DNA of 64,000 nucleotides from an uncultured Bacteroidales bacterium (GTDB lineage Bacteria > Bacteroidota > Bacteroidia > Bacteroidales > CAIXZF01), in the NCBI GenBank assembly GCA_903923925.1, contig CAIXZF010000072.1, positions 89,363 to 153,362 of the forward strand, given 5' to 3'. Positions 44,888 through 54,136 of the stretch are shown one piece after another. A model generated the notes under the pieces. That model made no database searches, was not told the origin of the DNA, and was given only the letters and a program-made list of their open reading frames with translations. Both the position numbers and the translations under genes were made by a program. The first letter of the stretch is position 1; each line of letters begins with the position of its first letter.

Positions 44888-46207
44888 TTACTTAACTAGT
44901 TTTTTGGAAACAATTTTATCACCTGCGATAAGTTGCAGGGTATAAATTCCTTTTGCAGCATTGTAAAGGTCGATGAGTTGCTCGTGCACATTGATTCCAA
45001 GTGTTTTGCTGTAAACCAATACTCCACTGATGCTGTAAATATTAACAAGGACTGGTTTGCCGGAAGTGTTGTCAAGTTTCAGCAAGTATGAACCATCACC
45101 CTGATTAGCAATACTAAATGTTGGTTCAGGAGAAACTACATTTATTCCAGCTGAAGTTATAGTTACAGTTCTGAAAGAAGTGCTTGTCTGATAGTAATTT
45201 CTGGCTTCAAGCTTAACAGTAAAAGTTCCGGTACTGTTGTATGTATGGCTTGCATTGATATTTACAGAATCAATTGTGCCATCACCAAAATCCCAGGTAT
45301 ATTTTTTTGCATAATCTGTCTGGTTGTCAAACGAAATAGTATTTCCGGAGATTGTTGTACCGAAATTAGCTATTGGCATTTTTGCGTAACCGAGGAAAGA
45401 GCCTTCTTTCAGAAAAACACCTGAATCAAAAGCACCATCACCGGCATCTGCAATTGCAATTTTAAAATGGTAAGTCTGATTTATCTGGATAGGATGCATC
45501 AGGGTAAATGGGGTTGTATAGCCGTCGTATTCAAGGAAAGCACCGCCTGTATTGTCGATGTAATACTGAGAGTTAAGGCTGGCATTAATATTATTTATAG
45601 CAATAGGTGTGTTCAAGGTGTCGATTACTGCCAGGTTTTCGAGCCCATTAAATCCGGGACCACTAATAAAAAAGGCAAAAATGTCATTGAAATTCACACC
45701 AACAAATTCAGGGTATTCTTCAGAACCAAATACGATATCTGCTGCAATTAAAGTATCCGTAAGGGGAGTAAAATCAAATTCAATAACTGATGCATCAAAT
45801 GTAGGATAGCCCGGAATCAGGTTATTCAGATCTGTATCACCGGGCGTCATAAACTGACTGGTTATACTCGAACTTACGTTTGGGCCGGGAATGTTAAATA
45901 CGCTTCCGGATGCCATAACAAGGCCGCTGTCGATCCCTATGGAACCTGCCGGGGCAGTAAAGGTGCCAACCGATTGATTTGCACCTGTTAAGGTGAGATT
46001 GGTAACGGATATTCCGGGTCCGAAAAGAACAGATACAAGATCGGACAAGTTCGCAAGTGTATCGGTCATCACCGGACCACTTGTGATACTAGCTACAGTT
46101 TTATTCTGGATTTTATTTGGAGTATGATATGTACGGGTTGTTGTCTGGGCTGATGCGGCCGACATTAGAAAGAATCCAAGCAGTACAAGGAGAAAGTATT
46201 TTTTCAT
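44888..46207 (-). CDS. Choice-of-anchor L protein with PKD and T9SS sorting domains
   Basis: This 439-residue secreted protein starts at ATG 46207, giving a signal peptide that ends ASAQ; an upstream ATG at 46330 would bury it. The choice-of-anchor L domain (about 40-270) shows A-G-S-I-G-I-D-S-G-L-V-M-A-S-G and F-V-F-G-S-E-E-Y-P-E-F-V-G type blocks. A PKD domain (Y-T-W-D-F-G-D-G) and a C-terminal sorting domain (G-I-Y-T-L-Q-L then K-K-L-V-K) follow. Such proteins are T9SS surface cargo, often adhesins; the ligand is unknown. It has its own promoter box and terminator, so it is a single-gene unit. Confidence 0.88.
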   Translation of the reverse strand: MKKYFLLVLLGFFLMSAASAQTTTRTYHTPNKIQNKTVASITSGPVMTDTLANLSDLVSVLFGPGISVTNLTLTGANQSVGTFTAPAGSIGIDSGLVMASGSVFNIPGPNVSSSITSQFMTPGDTDLNNLIPGYPTFDASVIEFDFTPLTDTLIAADIVFGSEEYPEFVGVNFNDIFAFFISGPGFNGLENLAVIDTLNTPIAINNINASLNSQYYIDNTGGAFLEYDGYTTPFTLMHPIQINQTYHFKIAIADAGDGAFDSGVFLKEGSFLGYAKMPIANFGTTISGNTISFDNQTDYAKKYTWDFGDGTIDSVNINASHTYNSTGTFTVKLEARNYYQTSTSFRTVTITSAGINVVSPEPTFSIANQGDGSYLLKLDNTSGKPVLVNIYSISGVLVYSKTLGINVHEQLIDLYNAAKGIYTLQLIAGDKIVSKKLVK

Positions 46208-46236
46208 AATATAGTTATTTCTAATACATATAAGCG

Positions 46237-46244
46237 CAAAACTA
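46237..46244 (-). promoter_or_regulatory. Candidate -7 box for the choice-of-anchor-L gene
   Basis: Minus-strand TAGTTTTG matches TAnnTTTG and is 29 bases upstream of the ATG at 46207, which supports that start over the longer frame. Confidence 0.45.
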
Positions 46245-46384
46245 TAAAAATTGCGTGTTGTAAGTAAGACGCCAGACTCCTTGTTAAAGTTGCCTGCTGT
46301 TTCTTTTTTTTTGGTGTTTGCGTTTACCATAAATCCTCTGTATTTTCGTATTTCAATTAACCAGAATCCAAAAACATTTCCTTT

Positions 46385-46849
46385 ATGGCATCATCAACAA
46401 AACCTGCAGCACTTTACATCCTCATTTTCCTTATGCTGTTCCAGTCGATCAGCGGACTTTTTGGTGGGGTGGCACTCGTGTTTGATCCAAGTGGTGGTAT
46501 ACTTGGAATGAACCCCGGACAGCTGGCAAAAACACCTTTTAGTTCATACTTGCTACCGGGCTTGATCCTGCTTTTTTTGCTGGGCATTTTGCCTCTTTTT
46601 ATTTCATTCTCACTTTATGCAAAGCCGGATTGGAAATGGGCCAACATCAGTAACATATACAAAAATCGCCACTGGGCCTGGACATATTCGCTTTATATAG
46701 GTATAATGCTGATTATCTGGATTGATGTTCAGGTATATCTCATTGGTTACGGAGAAAACCTGCAAACTCTTTATGCACTTGAAGGAATGCTGATTGTTAT
46801 CCTTACGCTCTTACCTGCGAATATGAAATATTTTACCTACACTTTATGA
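46385..46849 (+). CDS. Small four-helix membrane protein, function unknown
   Basis: This 154-residue protein has about four transmembrane segments (near 10-35, 54-76, 98-118 and 126-148) and a D-P-S-G-G-x-L-G-M loop between the first two. I cannot assign a family. Its TGA overlaps the ATG of the GH92 gene (ATGA), which implies translational coupling. Confidence 0.7.
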   Translation: MASSTKPAALYILIFLMLFQSISGLFGGVALVFDPSGGILGMNPGQLAKTPFSSYLLPGLILLFLLGILPLFISFSLYAKPDWKWANISNIYKNRHWAWTYSLYIGIMLIIWIDVQVYLIGYGENLQTLYALEGMLIVILTLLPANMKYFTYTL

Positions 46850-49146
46850 AGTTTCCCTGCATTCTCACTATCGCGTTAGTTTTTCCTTTAACTTTTGTTT
46901 TATCAGCCCAGACAAAGAATGAGAAAACTCCTGTTGAGTATGTAAATCCTTTTATTGGTACCGGAGGTGAGGGGCACACATATCCCGGAGCAACAGTTCC
47001 ATTTGGAATGGTTCAGCTAAGCCCTGATTCGCGTACCAGGTTTTTCCGTCAGAGTTTTCCTTATTGTGCTGGTTACAGGTACGAAGATAGTGTTGTAAGT
47101 GGCTTTAGTCACACACATTTCAGTGGTACCGGCCATAGCGATCTGGGTGATGTTCTCGTTATGCCTTATGCAGGAAATCCTGATCCACAGGAGAAAGAGA
47201 GAATTTTATCTGGATATACAAAGGATTCGCTCCCGCTTTACTATTCAAAAATTTCACACTCAGAAGAAAAAGCCAGTCCCGGATATTATATGGTTGAACT
47301 GAAGACCCCGGGCATAAAGGCTGAACTCACTGCAACTACCCGCACTGGTTTTCACCGCTATACCTATAAATCAGGACAGGATGCAGCATTTATTCTCGAT
47401 CTGGTTTCCAGCATTTATAATTACGATGGGAAAGTAATTTTTTCCCAGATCAGGGTAGAAAACAATCAGCTTATAACTGGATACCGCCAAACAAACGGAT
47501 GGGCAGTTAACAGGTATATTTATTTCGCCATTGAATTTTCGCAGCCATTCTACGAATTTTATGTTGTTAATATGGACAAGAATATCAAGTACAATGGCTT
47601 TGGAAAAAAAGGAAGTGTTTACAAGGATTTCCCTGAAGTAAACGGCAAGAAACTTAAGGCCTGGTTTGCTTTCGGAAAGCTTAATACAAATGATCAGCTC
47701 ATGGTTAAGGTTGGGGTTTCTGCGGTGAGCATCGAAGGAGCCAGAGCCAATATGTTAGTGGAATTGCCGGCATGGAATTTCGACGCTGTGCATGAAGCTG
47801 CTGAACAACTCTGGAAAAAGGAACTGGCAAAAATCTATGTTAATGGAAGTGAGCGCGAAAAAGAAATTTTTTATACGGCACATTACCATACTATGCTGTC
47901 GCCTGTGGTTTACAACGATGCTGACGGAAGTTACAGAGGACTTGACAACTGTATTCATTCAACAAAGCAATTTACAAACTATACCATATTTTCGCTTTGG
48001 GACACTTACAGAGCCCTGCATCCGCTCTTCACAATTACCCAGAAAGACAGAGTTGGCGATATGATCACTTCTATGCTGGAACATCAGAAACAGAGTGCTT
48101 TTAAACTACTTCCGGTATGGTCGTTTCATGCGAATGAAAGCTGGTGCATGATAGGTTATCATGCTGTATCTGTAATTACGGATGCTTACATGAAAGGTAT
48201 CCGGAATTTTGAATTCAGGTATGCTCTTGATGCGATGCTTGCTACTGCAACCAACAGGAATTACGGTGGAATCGAATCCTACATGAAATATGGGTTTGTT
48301 CCTATAGATCTTGAAAAGGAGGGAGTTTCCAAAACCCTTGAATATGCCTATGATGACTGGTGTATTTCGCAATATGCCAATGCACTTGGACAAGCGAGCC
48401 TGTTTAACACATTTTATGAACGTTCAAGAGGGTTTGAAAAACTCTATGATGCTAAAACAGGGTTCATGAGGGCAAAAAACTCTGACGGGAAATGGCGCGA
48501 ACCCTTTGATCCCTTATATGCTCAGTACGGTGGCGATTACACCGAAGGGAATGCCTACCAATATAGCTGGTATGTTCCTCAGGATATTCCTGCTCTTGTG
48601 AAATTACACGGAGGAAATAAAAAATTCGCCGAAGACCTGGATAAGGTGTTTGATACTCAGGCAAGCAAGGAACAGTTTAAACAGGTAGAAGATATTGCCG
48701 GACTGATTGGACAATATGCCCAGGGTAATGAACCAAGCCACCATATTGCTTACCTTTACAACTATGCAGGTATGCCATGGAAAACACAGGAACGCCTCAA
48801 TCAGATTATGAAACATCTTTTCGACAATACACCTCAGGGAATTTGTGGCAACGACGACTGCGGACAAATGTCGGCATGGTATATTTTCAGTTCTATGGGG
48901 TTTTACCCGGTCTGCCCGGGAAGTAATCAGTACATCATTGGAAAACCGGCAATTCCTTACGCCAGGATTGAACTTACTGGTAAGAAGACATTTATCATTG
49001 AAGCCAAAAACCTAAGTCCGGAAAACATCTATATAAAGTCAGTAAAATTAAATGGCCACGATCTGGGCCGAATATTTATTACTCATGAAGACATTATCAG
49101 CGGAGGTATTTTGCAATTCGAAATGGTCTCAAAACCAGTCAAATAG
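46846..49146 (+). CDS. GH92 family alpha-mannosidase
   Basis: The 766-residue secreted enzyme has a signal peptide ending LSAQ. GH92 hallmarks follow: V-N-P-F-I-G-T-G-G-E-G-H-T-Y-P-G-A-T-V-P-F-G-M-V-Q, H-T-H-F-S-G-T-G, S-L-W-D-T-Y-R-A-L-H-P and near the end G-N-D-D-C-G-Q-M-S-A-W-Y-I-F. GH92 enzymes are calcium-dependent exo-alpha-mannosidases that trim mannose from N-glycans or yeast mannan. No SusC/SusD pair is present, so this is not a full polysaccharide-utilisation locus. The next gene starts inside or just after its 3' end. Confidence 0.95.
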   Translation: MKFPCILTIALVFPLTFVLSAQTKNEKTPVEYVNPFIGTGGEGHTYPGATVPFGMVQLSPDSRTRFFRQSFPYCAGYRYEDSVVSGFSHTHFSGTGHSDLGDVLVMPYAGNPDPQEKERILSGYTKDSLPLYYSKISHSEEKASPGYYMVELKTPGIKAELTATTRTGFHRYTYKSGQDAAFILDLVSSIYNYDGKVIFSQIRVENNQLITGYRQTNGWAVNRYIYFAIEFSQPFYEFYVVNMDKNIKYNGFGKKGSVYKDFPEVNGKKLKAWFAFGKLNTNDQLMVKVGVSAVSIEGARANMLVELPAWNFDAVHEAAEQLWKKELAKIYVNGSEREKEIFYTAHYHTMLSPVVYNDADGSYRGLDNCIHSTKQFTNYTIFSLWDTYRALHPLFTITQKDRVGDMITSMLEHQKQSAFKLLPVWSFHANESWCMIGYHAVSVITDAYMKGIRNFEFRYALDAMLATATNRNYGGIESYMKYGFVPIDLEKEGVSKTLEYAYDDWCISQYANALGQASLFNTFYERSRGFEKLYDAKTGFMRAKNSDGKWREPFDPLYAQYGGDYTEGNAYQYSWYVPQDIPALVKLHGGNKKFAEDLDKVFDTQASKEQFKQVEDIAGLIGQYAQGNEPSHHIAYLYNYAGMPWKTQERLNQIMKHLFDNTPQGICGNDDCGQMSAWYIFSSMGFYPVCPGSNQYIIGKPAIPYARIELTGKKTFIIEAKNLSPENIYIKSVKLNGHDLGRIFITHEDIISGGILQFEMVSKPVK

Positions 49147-52100
49147 CATCAATTATTTTACAAGGAATTGCCCTGGCACTTCCTGCTTTCCGGTAAAACC
49201 GAAATTTAAAGCCTGGCATATAAAATCGTTCAGCCTTTTATTATGTTTTGCAATGATCTTTATTTTAAAAAGTTCTTATGCTCAGCGCAGTATAAAATAC
49301 CATGAAAACTGGGGAACCCCTGGCTTCACTATTGAGAAACAGGACGCACACTCCATGCAGATAAATTATTCTGTTGGTGAAGTTACTCTGAGTGAAGTAT
49401 TAATTAACGGAGAGAAAATGACCGAAGTTGGCGTTCCTGGAATTTTCCTGCCGAATAATAACGGAGCGCCCAATCTTCCGGGTACTGGCCGCTATATTGC
49501 AATACCCCAGGGTGCTGAAGTAAGCATGGAAATTCTGGATTTCAGGACGGAAGTGATCCATAATATCAATATTTCTCCGGCTCCGAGAATTCCCAAAGAA
49601 ACAGAGGAAGGCCTTGAATATCACAAAGACATGGATATTTATGGTAAAAATGGATCCTATCCCGCTCAAACTGCATTGATCTCGGCCCCGAAACTTATCA
49701 GGGGAGTAAATGTAGTTATGTTAGGATTTACACCTTTTCAATACAATCCTGTTACCAAAGATCTTGTGGTATATAAAGATATCAGGATCAGACTTAATTT
49801 TGAAGGCGGCAACGGCACATATGGCGATAAACGCCTGCGCAGCCGTTGGTTTGATCCGCTTTTAGAGGATATGCTGCTCAATCCTCAGGTTCTTCCACAA
49901 GTTGATTACAACAGGAGCAAAGTGAATACGGATGATGTTGGATTTGAATACCTGATTATTTGTCCTGACGGCGCAGTTTTTCAGCAGTGGGCTGATACTA
50001 TCCGCAGGTTCCGCAACATGCAGGGAATTATCACCGGTGTAAAAACTCTTACCCAGGTGGGAGGGAACACAACAACGGCTATCGAAAACTATATTAACAA
50101 TGCTTATAATACCTGGACTGTTCCCCCAGTAGCAGTTTTACTGCTTGGAGACTACGGAACAGATATAACAAACACTGTTGTTTCGCCTATATGGGGTTCG
50201 TATTGTGTTTCCGATAATATTTACGGTGATGTGAATAATGATGATCTTCCGGATGTAACCATGGCAAGGATTACAGCACAGAATGCTGCTCAACTCGAAG
50301 TCATGATTCATAAATTTATCAATTATGAGAAGAATCCTCCGGTGGATCCGAATTTCTACGCCCATCCTGTTACCTGTCTGGGTTGGCAAACCGAGCGATG
50401 GTTCCAGATTTGCTCAGAGGTGGTGAGAGGTTTCTGGGCCAATTCTCTTGGTAAAACACCGGTAAGAGTTAATGAAGTATATATCGGAAATCCTACTGTT
50501 GATCCATGGTCAACGGCAACCAACACAACTACTGTTGTAAATTATTTCGGACCTTCCGGCCTCAATTACATTCCATCAACGCCTCAAAGTCTTGGTGGCT
50601 GGACAGGCGGAAATGCCTCACAGATTAACTCAGCCTTAAATTCGGGAGCTTTTATGCTTCAGCACCGCGATCACGGATATGAGCAGGGCTGGGGAGAACC
50701 GTCATACTCAAGCAGTGACATAAGTGGTCTTACCAATACAAAGCTGAGTTTTATTATGTCTGTAAATTGTCTTACCGGCAAATATAATTATGCAAGTGAA
50801 GTCTTTGCAGAAAAGTTTCACCGCTATACATACAATGGGGTTGCCAGTGGAGCACTTGGATTACTGGCTGCATCCGAAATATCGTATTCTTTTGTTAATG
50901 ATGCATTCGTGTGGGGTGTTTATGATAATATGTGGCCGAATTTCATGCCTGCCTATGGCTCAAATCCTTTATCAAGAGGTATTCTTCCTGCATTTGGGAA
51001 CTCAGCAGGAAAGTATTTTCTGGCTCAATCAAGCTGGCCTTACAATTCGGGCGATAAGTCGGTAACCAATAACCTTTTCCATCATCATGGAGATGCTTTT
51101 TTAACTGTATACTCCGATGTGCCGCAGACCCTGACGGTTGCTCATGCCTCCGTAATTTATACTGGTGCAACTACATTCTCAGTAACTGCCAATGCTGGCT
51201 CACTTATCTGTTTGTCGCTGAATGGCGAAATTCTGGGAACTGCAACCGGAACAGGCTCAGCTCTCAATATTTCGATACCAGGGAACCAGCTGCCGCCGAA
51301 TTATATTGATATTGTTATAACAAAGCAAAACTATTACCGCTATCATAGTCAGATACAGGTCATTGCCCCTCAAGGTCCTTACGTTGTAAAGGATAATGTT
51401 GCCATCAGCGATGTTTCAGGCAATAATAACAGTCTGATCGATTTTGGAGAATTCATTCAGCTTACCATTGCCATGAAAAATGTAGGAGTTGTTGTCGCAA
51501 GTTCTGTTAATGTTACATTTCACACTTCAGATCCTTACGTTACTGTTACAGATTCAACTGAAAACTATGGTAACATTGCTGCGAATGGAACTATTAGTGT
51601 TGCGAATGCTTATAGTATGAATATCGCCTATAATATTCCTGATAATCATATAATTACCTTCACAATTACTGCTGTTTCGGGTGGAAACAGCTGGATTAGC
51701 ACATTCACACTTACATCCCATTCTGCAGTGCTTGTTTATGTTGCACATACAATCTCCGATCCTTCCGGCAACAATAACGGTAAAATCGATCCTGGAGAAA
51801 CTGCTTCAATTGCTGTTAGCATTCAAAATTCTGGTAGTGCTCTTGTTTCTTCTGTAACTGGTACCTTAAGCTGTAACAGCCCATATGTTACTATAAACAG
51901 TGGTTCTCAGACATTTGGAACAATTATTGCCGGTGGTTCAGCGCAGCAATGGTTCAATGTTACTGCCAGCTCATCAACTCCTCTGGGCTCTATTGCTACG
52001 TTTACGCTTAACCTCAGTGGTCTGGGCGGACTTACCTGGACGGGTACATTTATCGTGGTAATTGGTCAGGTTCCTGTATTGATTGTTAATTGGGACGGAA

Positions 52101-54088
52101 ACAGTAATTCTGCACCGGCAATGGAAGCTTCTATGCTGGCAAATGGTGTAAGCAGCCAGATTTCAACAACTTTGCCGACGAATCTGAGCATTTTCTCCTC
52201 AATATTTGTATGTCTGGGAATTTATAGCGGCAATCATGCGCTTAGCAGTTCAGAAGGAACAACTCTTGCTTCTTACTTATCATCTGGCGGCAAAATGTAT
52301 ATGGAAGGCGGGGATTGCTGGGCATATGATGCTCAGACAGCACTGCAGCCTATGTTCAATATTACTGGTCAGGGTGATGGTAATGGTGATTTGGCAACGC
52401 TTTCAGGACAATCCGGCACTTTTACTGAAGGACTGAGCTTCGCATATAGTGGAGATAACAACTGGATAGACCACCTTGGAATTCTTTCCGGAAGCACTGC
52501 TTTTAACATCTTTGCAAACTCCAGTCCGGCATATTTTACCGGCATTGCCTGCGAAGGTTCAAACTATAAAACTATTGGAGTTTCTCATGAGTTTGGAGGA
52601 TTAACAGATGGAAGTGGAATTAATACGAAAAATGAACTGATGCGGCGATACCTAGAGTTTTTCGGTTTGATTTCTCTGAATCTTACTGTTGATTTTACAG
52701 CCAGCGACACTACGATTCTGCCTGGCGAAACAGTGATATTTACAAGTAATTGCACAGGAAATCCAAACTCATATTCCTGGAGTTTTGCAGGGGGAACACC
52801 AATAACTTCAACTCTTCAGAATCCTGTGGTTACCTACAACAGCCCTGGTAACTATACAGTTAGTCTTACGATTTCAAAATCCACAGTTTCGGCTACAATT
52901 ACTAAAAATCAATACATCAGTGTTGGTTTTAATTCTTTCTCGGGACAGGTCAGGTACGATAATTTAGCACAGACTCCTCTGAGCAATGTATTGCTGAAAC
53001 TGAAATCAGGAACAAATACGGTGATGCAAACCACTAGCGACAATACTGGAAATTACAGTTTCACCGGAGTTCCTCTGGGTACATATTTACTGGAAGCTTC
53101 ATCAACCAAGCCATGGGGAGGAGTTAACTCCACAGATGCCCTGCTTATAATGAAACATTTTGTAGGGATGAGTTACCTTGCTGGTTTAAAGCTGAAGGCT
53201 GGGGATATTGACAATTCAACCTATGTAAATTCCCTTGATGCACTGGCTACACAGAAGCGATCTATTGCTATGATTTCCAGTTTTCCGGCTGGCGACTGGT
53301 GCTTCGAAAAACCGCAGCTTGTGCTAAGCGGCAGTACGCAGCAGGTGATTAATGTAAAAGGATTATGTTTTGCCGATGTTAACGGATCATACATTCCTTC
53401 TGCAATGGCATCACCGGGAATACTATTGGAAAATCAGGGTATTACCGGGTTTTCAGGTAATGAGGAATTTACCATTTATCTTCTCAGCAAAACCGCTGCC
53501 AACCTGGGAGCACTTAGTGTTTTTCTGAAGTATCCATCTGATAATCTGAGTATTCTGGATGTTACAGGCCCTGAAGGGAAAGGTAGTCTGGTTTTTAAAA
53601 CAGCAGAAGGTATTCTTGGCATTTCATGGATTTCCCCTGAGGGAGTTTCTATTGCCGCAGGGGAGGTTGCAATTAGCCTGAAGGTTAAAGCAAAATCCGG
53701 GATTAAGGAAGATCTTGGATTTTCCTGCGAAATGAACGGCAGGGCCGGGGCAGCCGACCTGAATGGTGAGCCTATTTCTGCCTACACTCTGAGTGCTCCA
53801 ACATTAAGGAACACAGGGGATGGACAGTTGAGAATATACCCAAATCCTTTCAGCAACAGGATAACTATCGATTTCAATCTCACAAAGGAGAGCGAAGTAC
53901 ATGTGAGTCTTTTTGCTGTCGATGGCCGGAAACTTTGTGAAAAAGAGACCATTGTTTACTCTGCCGGCTATCACTCAATAAGCATTAATAGCCAGGATCT
54001 TTCAGGTATTCTGCGAAAAGGAGTTTATATCGTAGAGGTATTTATCAAAGGGCAGGGAAAATATCATCAGATGGTAGTAAAGGAATAA
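49052..54088 (+). CDS. Gingipain-like C25 peptidase with dockerin- and cohesin-like modules (copy 2)
   Basis: A C25 cysteine peptidase of up to 1678 residues. H541 (H-R-D-H-G) and C573 (S-V-N-C-L-T-G) have the same spacing as in copy 1. After the shared CARDB-like repeats it differs: an alpha/beta segment (about 1010-1200), a PKD domain and an SdrD_B-like repeat come first. A dockerin-like pair follows (V-N-S-T-D-A-L-L-I-M-K-H-F then G-D-I-D-N-S-T-Y-V-N-S-L-D-A-L), then a cohesin-like domain and a T9SS sorting domain (I-Y-P-N-P-F-S-N). The start is uncertain. The signal peptide core lies at residues about 55-76, with no ATG, GTG or TTG between the GH92 stop and ATG 49253, so either ATG 49052/49085 overlapping GH92 or a rare codon is used. 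Confidence 0.88.
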   Translation: MATIWAEYLLLMKTLSAEVFCNSKWSQNQSNSINYFTRNCPGTSCFPVKPKFKAWHIKSFSLLLCFAMIFILKSSYAQRSIKYHENWGTPGFTIEKQDAHSMQINYSVGEVTLSEVLINGEKMTEVGVPGIFLPNNNGAPNLPGTGRYIAIPQGAEVSMEILDFRTEVIHNINISPAPRIPKETEEGLEYHKDMDIYGKNGSYPAQTALISAPKLIRGVNVVMLGFTPFQYNPVTKDLVVYKDIRIRLNFEGGNGTYGDKRLRSRWFDPLLEDMLLNPQVLPQVDYNRSKVNTDDVGFEYLIICPDGAVFQQWADTIRRFRNMQGIITGVKTLTQVGGNTTTAIENYINNAYNTWTVPPVAVLLLGDYGTDITNTVVSPIWGSYCVSDNIYGDVNNDDLPDVTMARITAQNAAQLEVMIHKFINYEKNPPVDPNFYAHPVTCLGWQTERWFQICSEVVRGFWANSLGKTPVRVNEVYIGNPTVDPWSTATNTTTVVNYFGPSGLNYIPSTPQSLGGWTGGNASQINSALNSGAFMLQHRDHGYEQGWGEPSYSSSDISGLTNTKLSFIMSVNCLTGKYNYASEVFAEKFHRYTYNGVASGALGLLAASEISYSFVNDAFVWGVYDNMWPNFMPAYGSNPLSRGILPAFGNSAGKYFLAQSSWPYNSGDKSVTNNLFHHHGDAFLTVYSDVPQTLTVAHASVIYTGATTFSVTANAGSLICLSLNGEILGTATGTGSALNISIPGNQLPPNYIDIVITKQNYYRYHSQIQVIAPQGPYVVKDNVAISDVSGNNNSLIDFGEFIQLTIAMKNVGVVVASSVNVTFHTSDPYVTVTDSTENYGNIAANGTISVANAYSMNIAYNIPDNHIITFTITAVSGGNSWISTFTLTSHSAVLVYVAHTISDPSGNNNGKIDPGETASIAVSIQNSGSALVSSVTGTLSCNSPYVTINSGSQTFGTIIAGGSAQQWFNVTASSSTPLGSIATFTLNLSGLGGLTWTGTFIVVIGQVPVLIVNWDGNSNSAPAMEASMLANGVSSQISTTLPTNLSIFSSIFVCLGIYSGNHALSSSEGTTLASYLSSGGKMYMEGGDCWAYDAQTALQPMFNITGQGDGNGDLATLSGQSGTFTEGLSFAYSGDNNWIDHLGILSGSTAFNIFANSSPAYFTGIACEGSNYKTIGVSHEFGGLTDGSGINTKNELMRRYLEFFGLISLNLTVDFTASDTTILPGETVIFTSNCTGNPNSYSWSFAGGTPITSTLQNPVVTYNSPGNYTVSLTISKSTVSATITKNQYISVGFNSFSGQVRYDNLAQTPLSNVLLKLKSGTNTVMQTTSDNTGNYSFTGVPLGTYLLEASSTKPWGGVNSTDALLIMKHFVGMSYLAGLKLKAGDIDNSTYVNSLDALATQKRSIAMISSFPAGDWCFEKPQLVLSGSTQQVINVKGLCFADVNGSYIPSAMASPGILLENQGITGFSGNEEFTIYLLSKTAANLGALSVFLKYPSDNLSILDVTGPEGKGSLVFKTAEGILGISWISPEGVSIAAGEVAISLKVKAKSGIKEDLGFSCEMNGRAGAADLNGEPISAYTLSAPTLRNTGDGQLRIYPNPFSNRITIDFNLTKESEVHVSLFAVDGRKLCEKETIVYSAGYHSISINSQDLSGILRKGVYIVEVFIKGQGKYHQMVVKE

Positions 54089-54136
54089 GGGCAGAAGGTA
54101 GTTGGCAGAAAGCATGTTTTGCGTAAAGAATTATTT

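Noticed and set aside
46846..49146. Polysaccharide-utilisation locus around GH92
   Set aside because: There is no SusC/SusD pair, no hybrid two-component regulator and no further glycosidase nearby.
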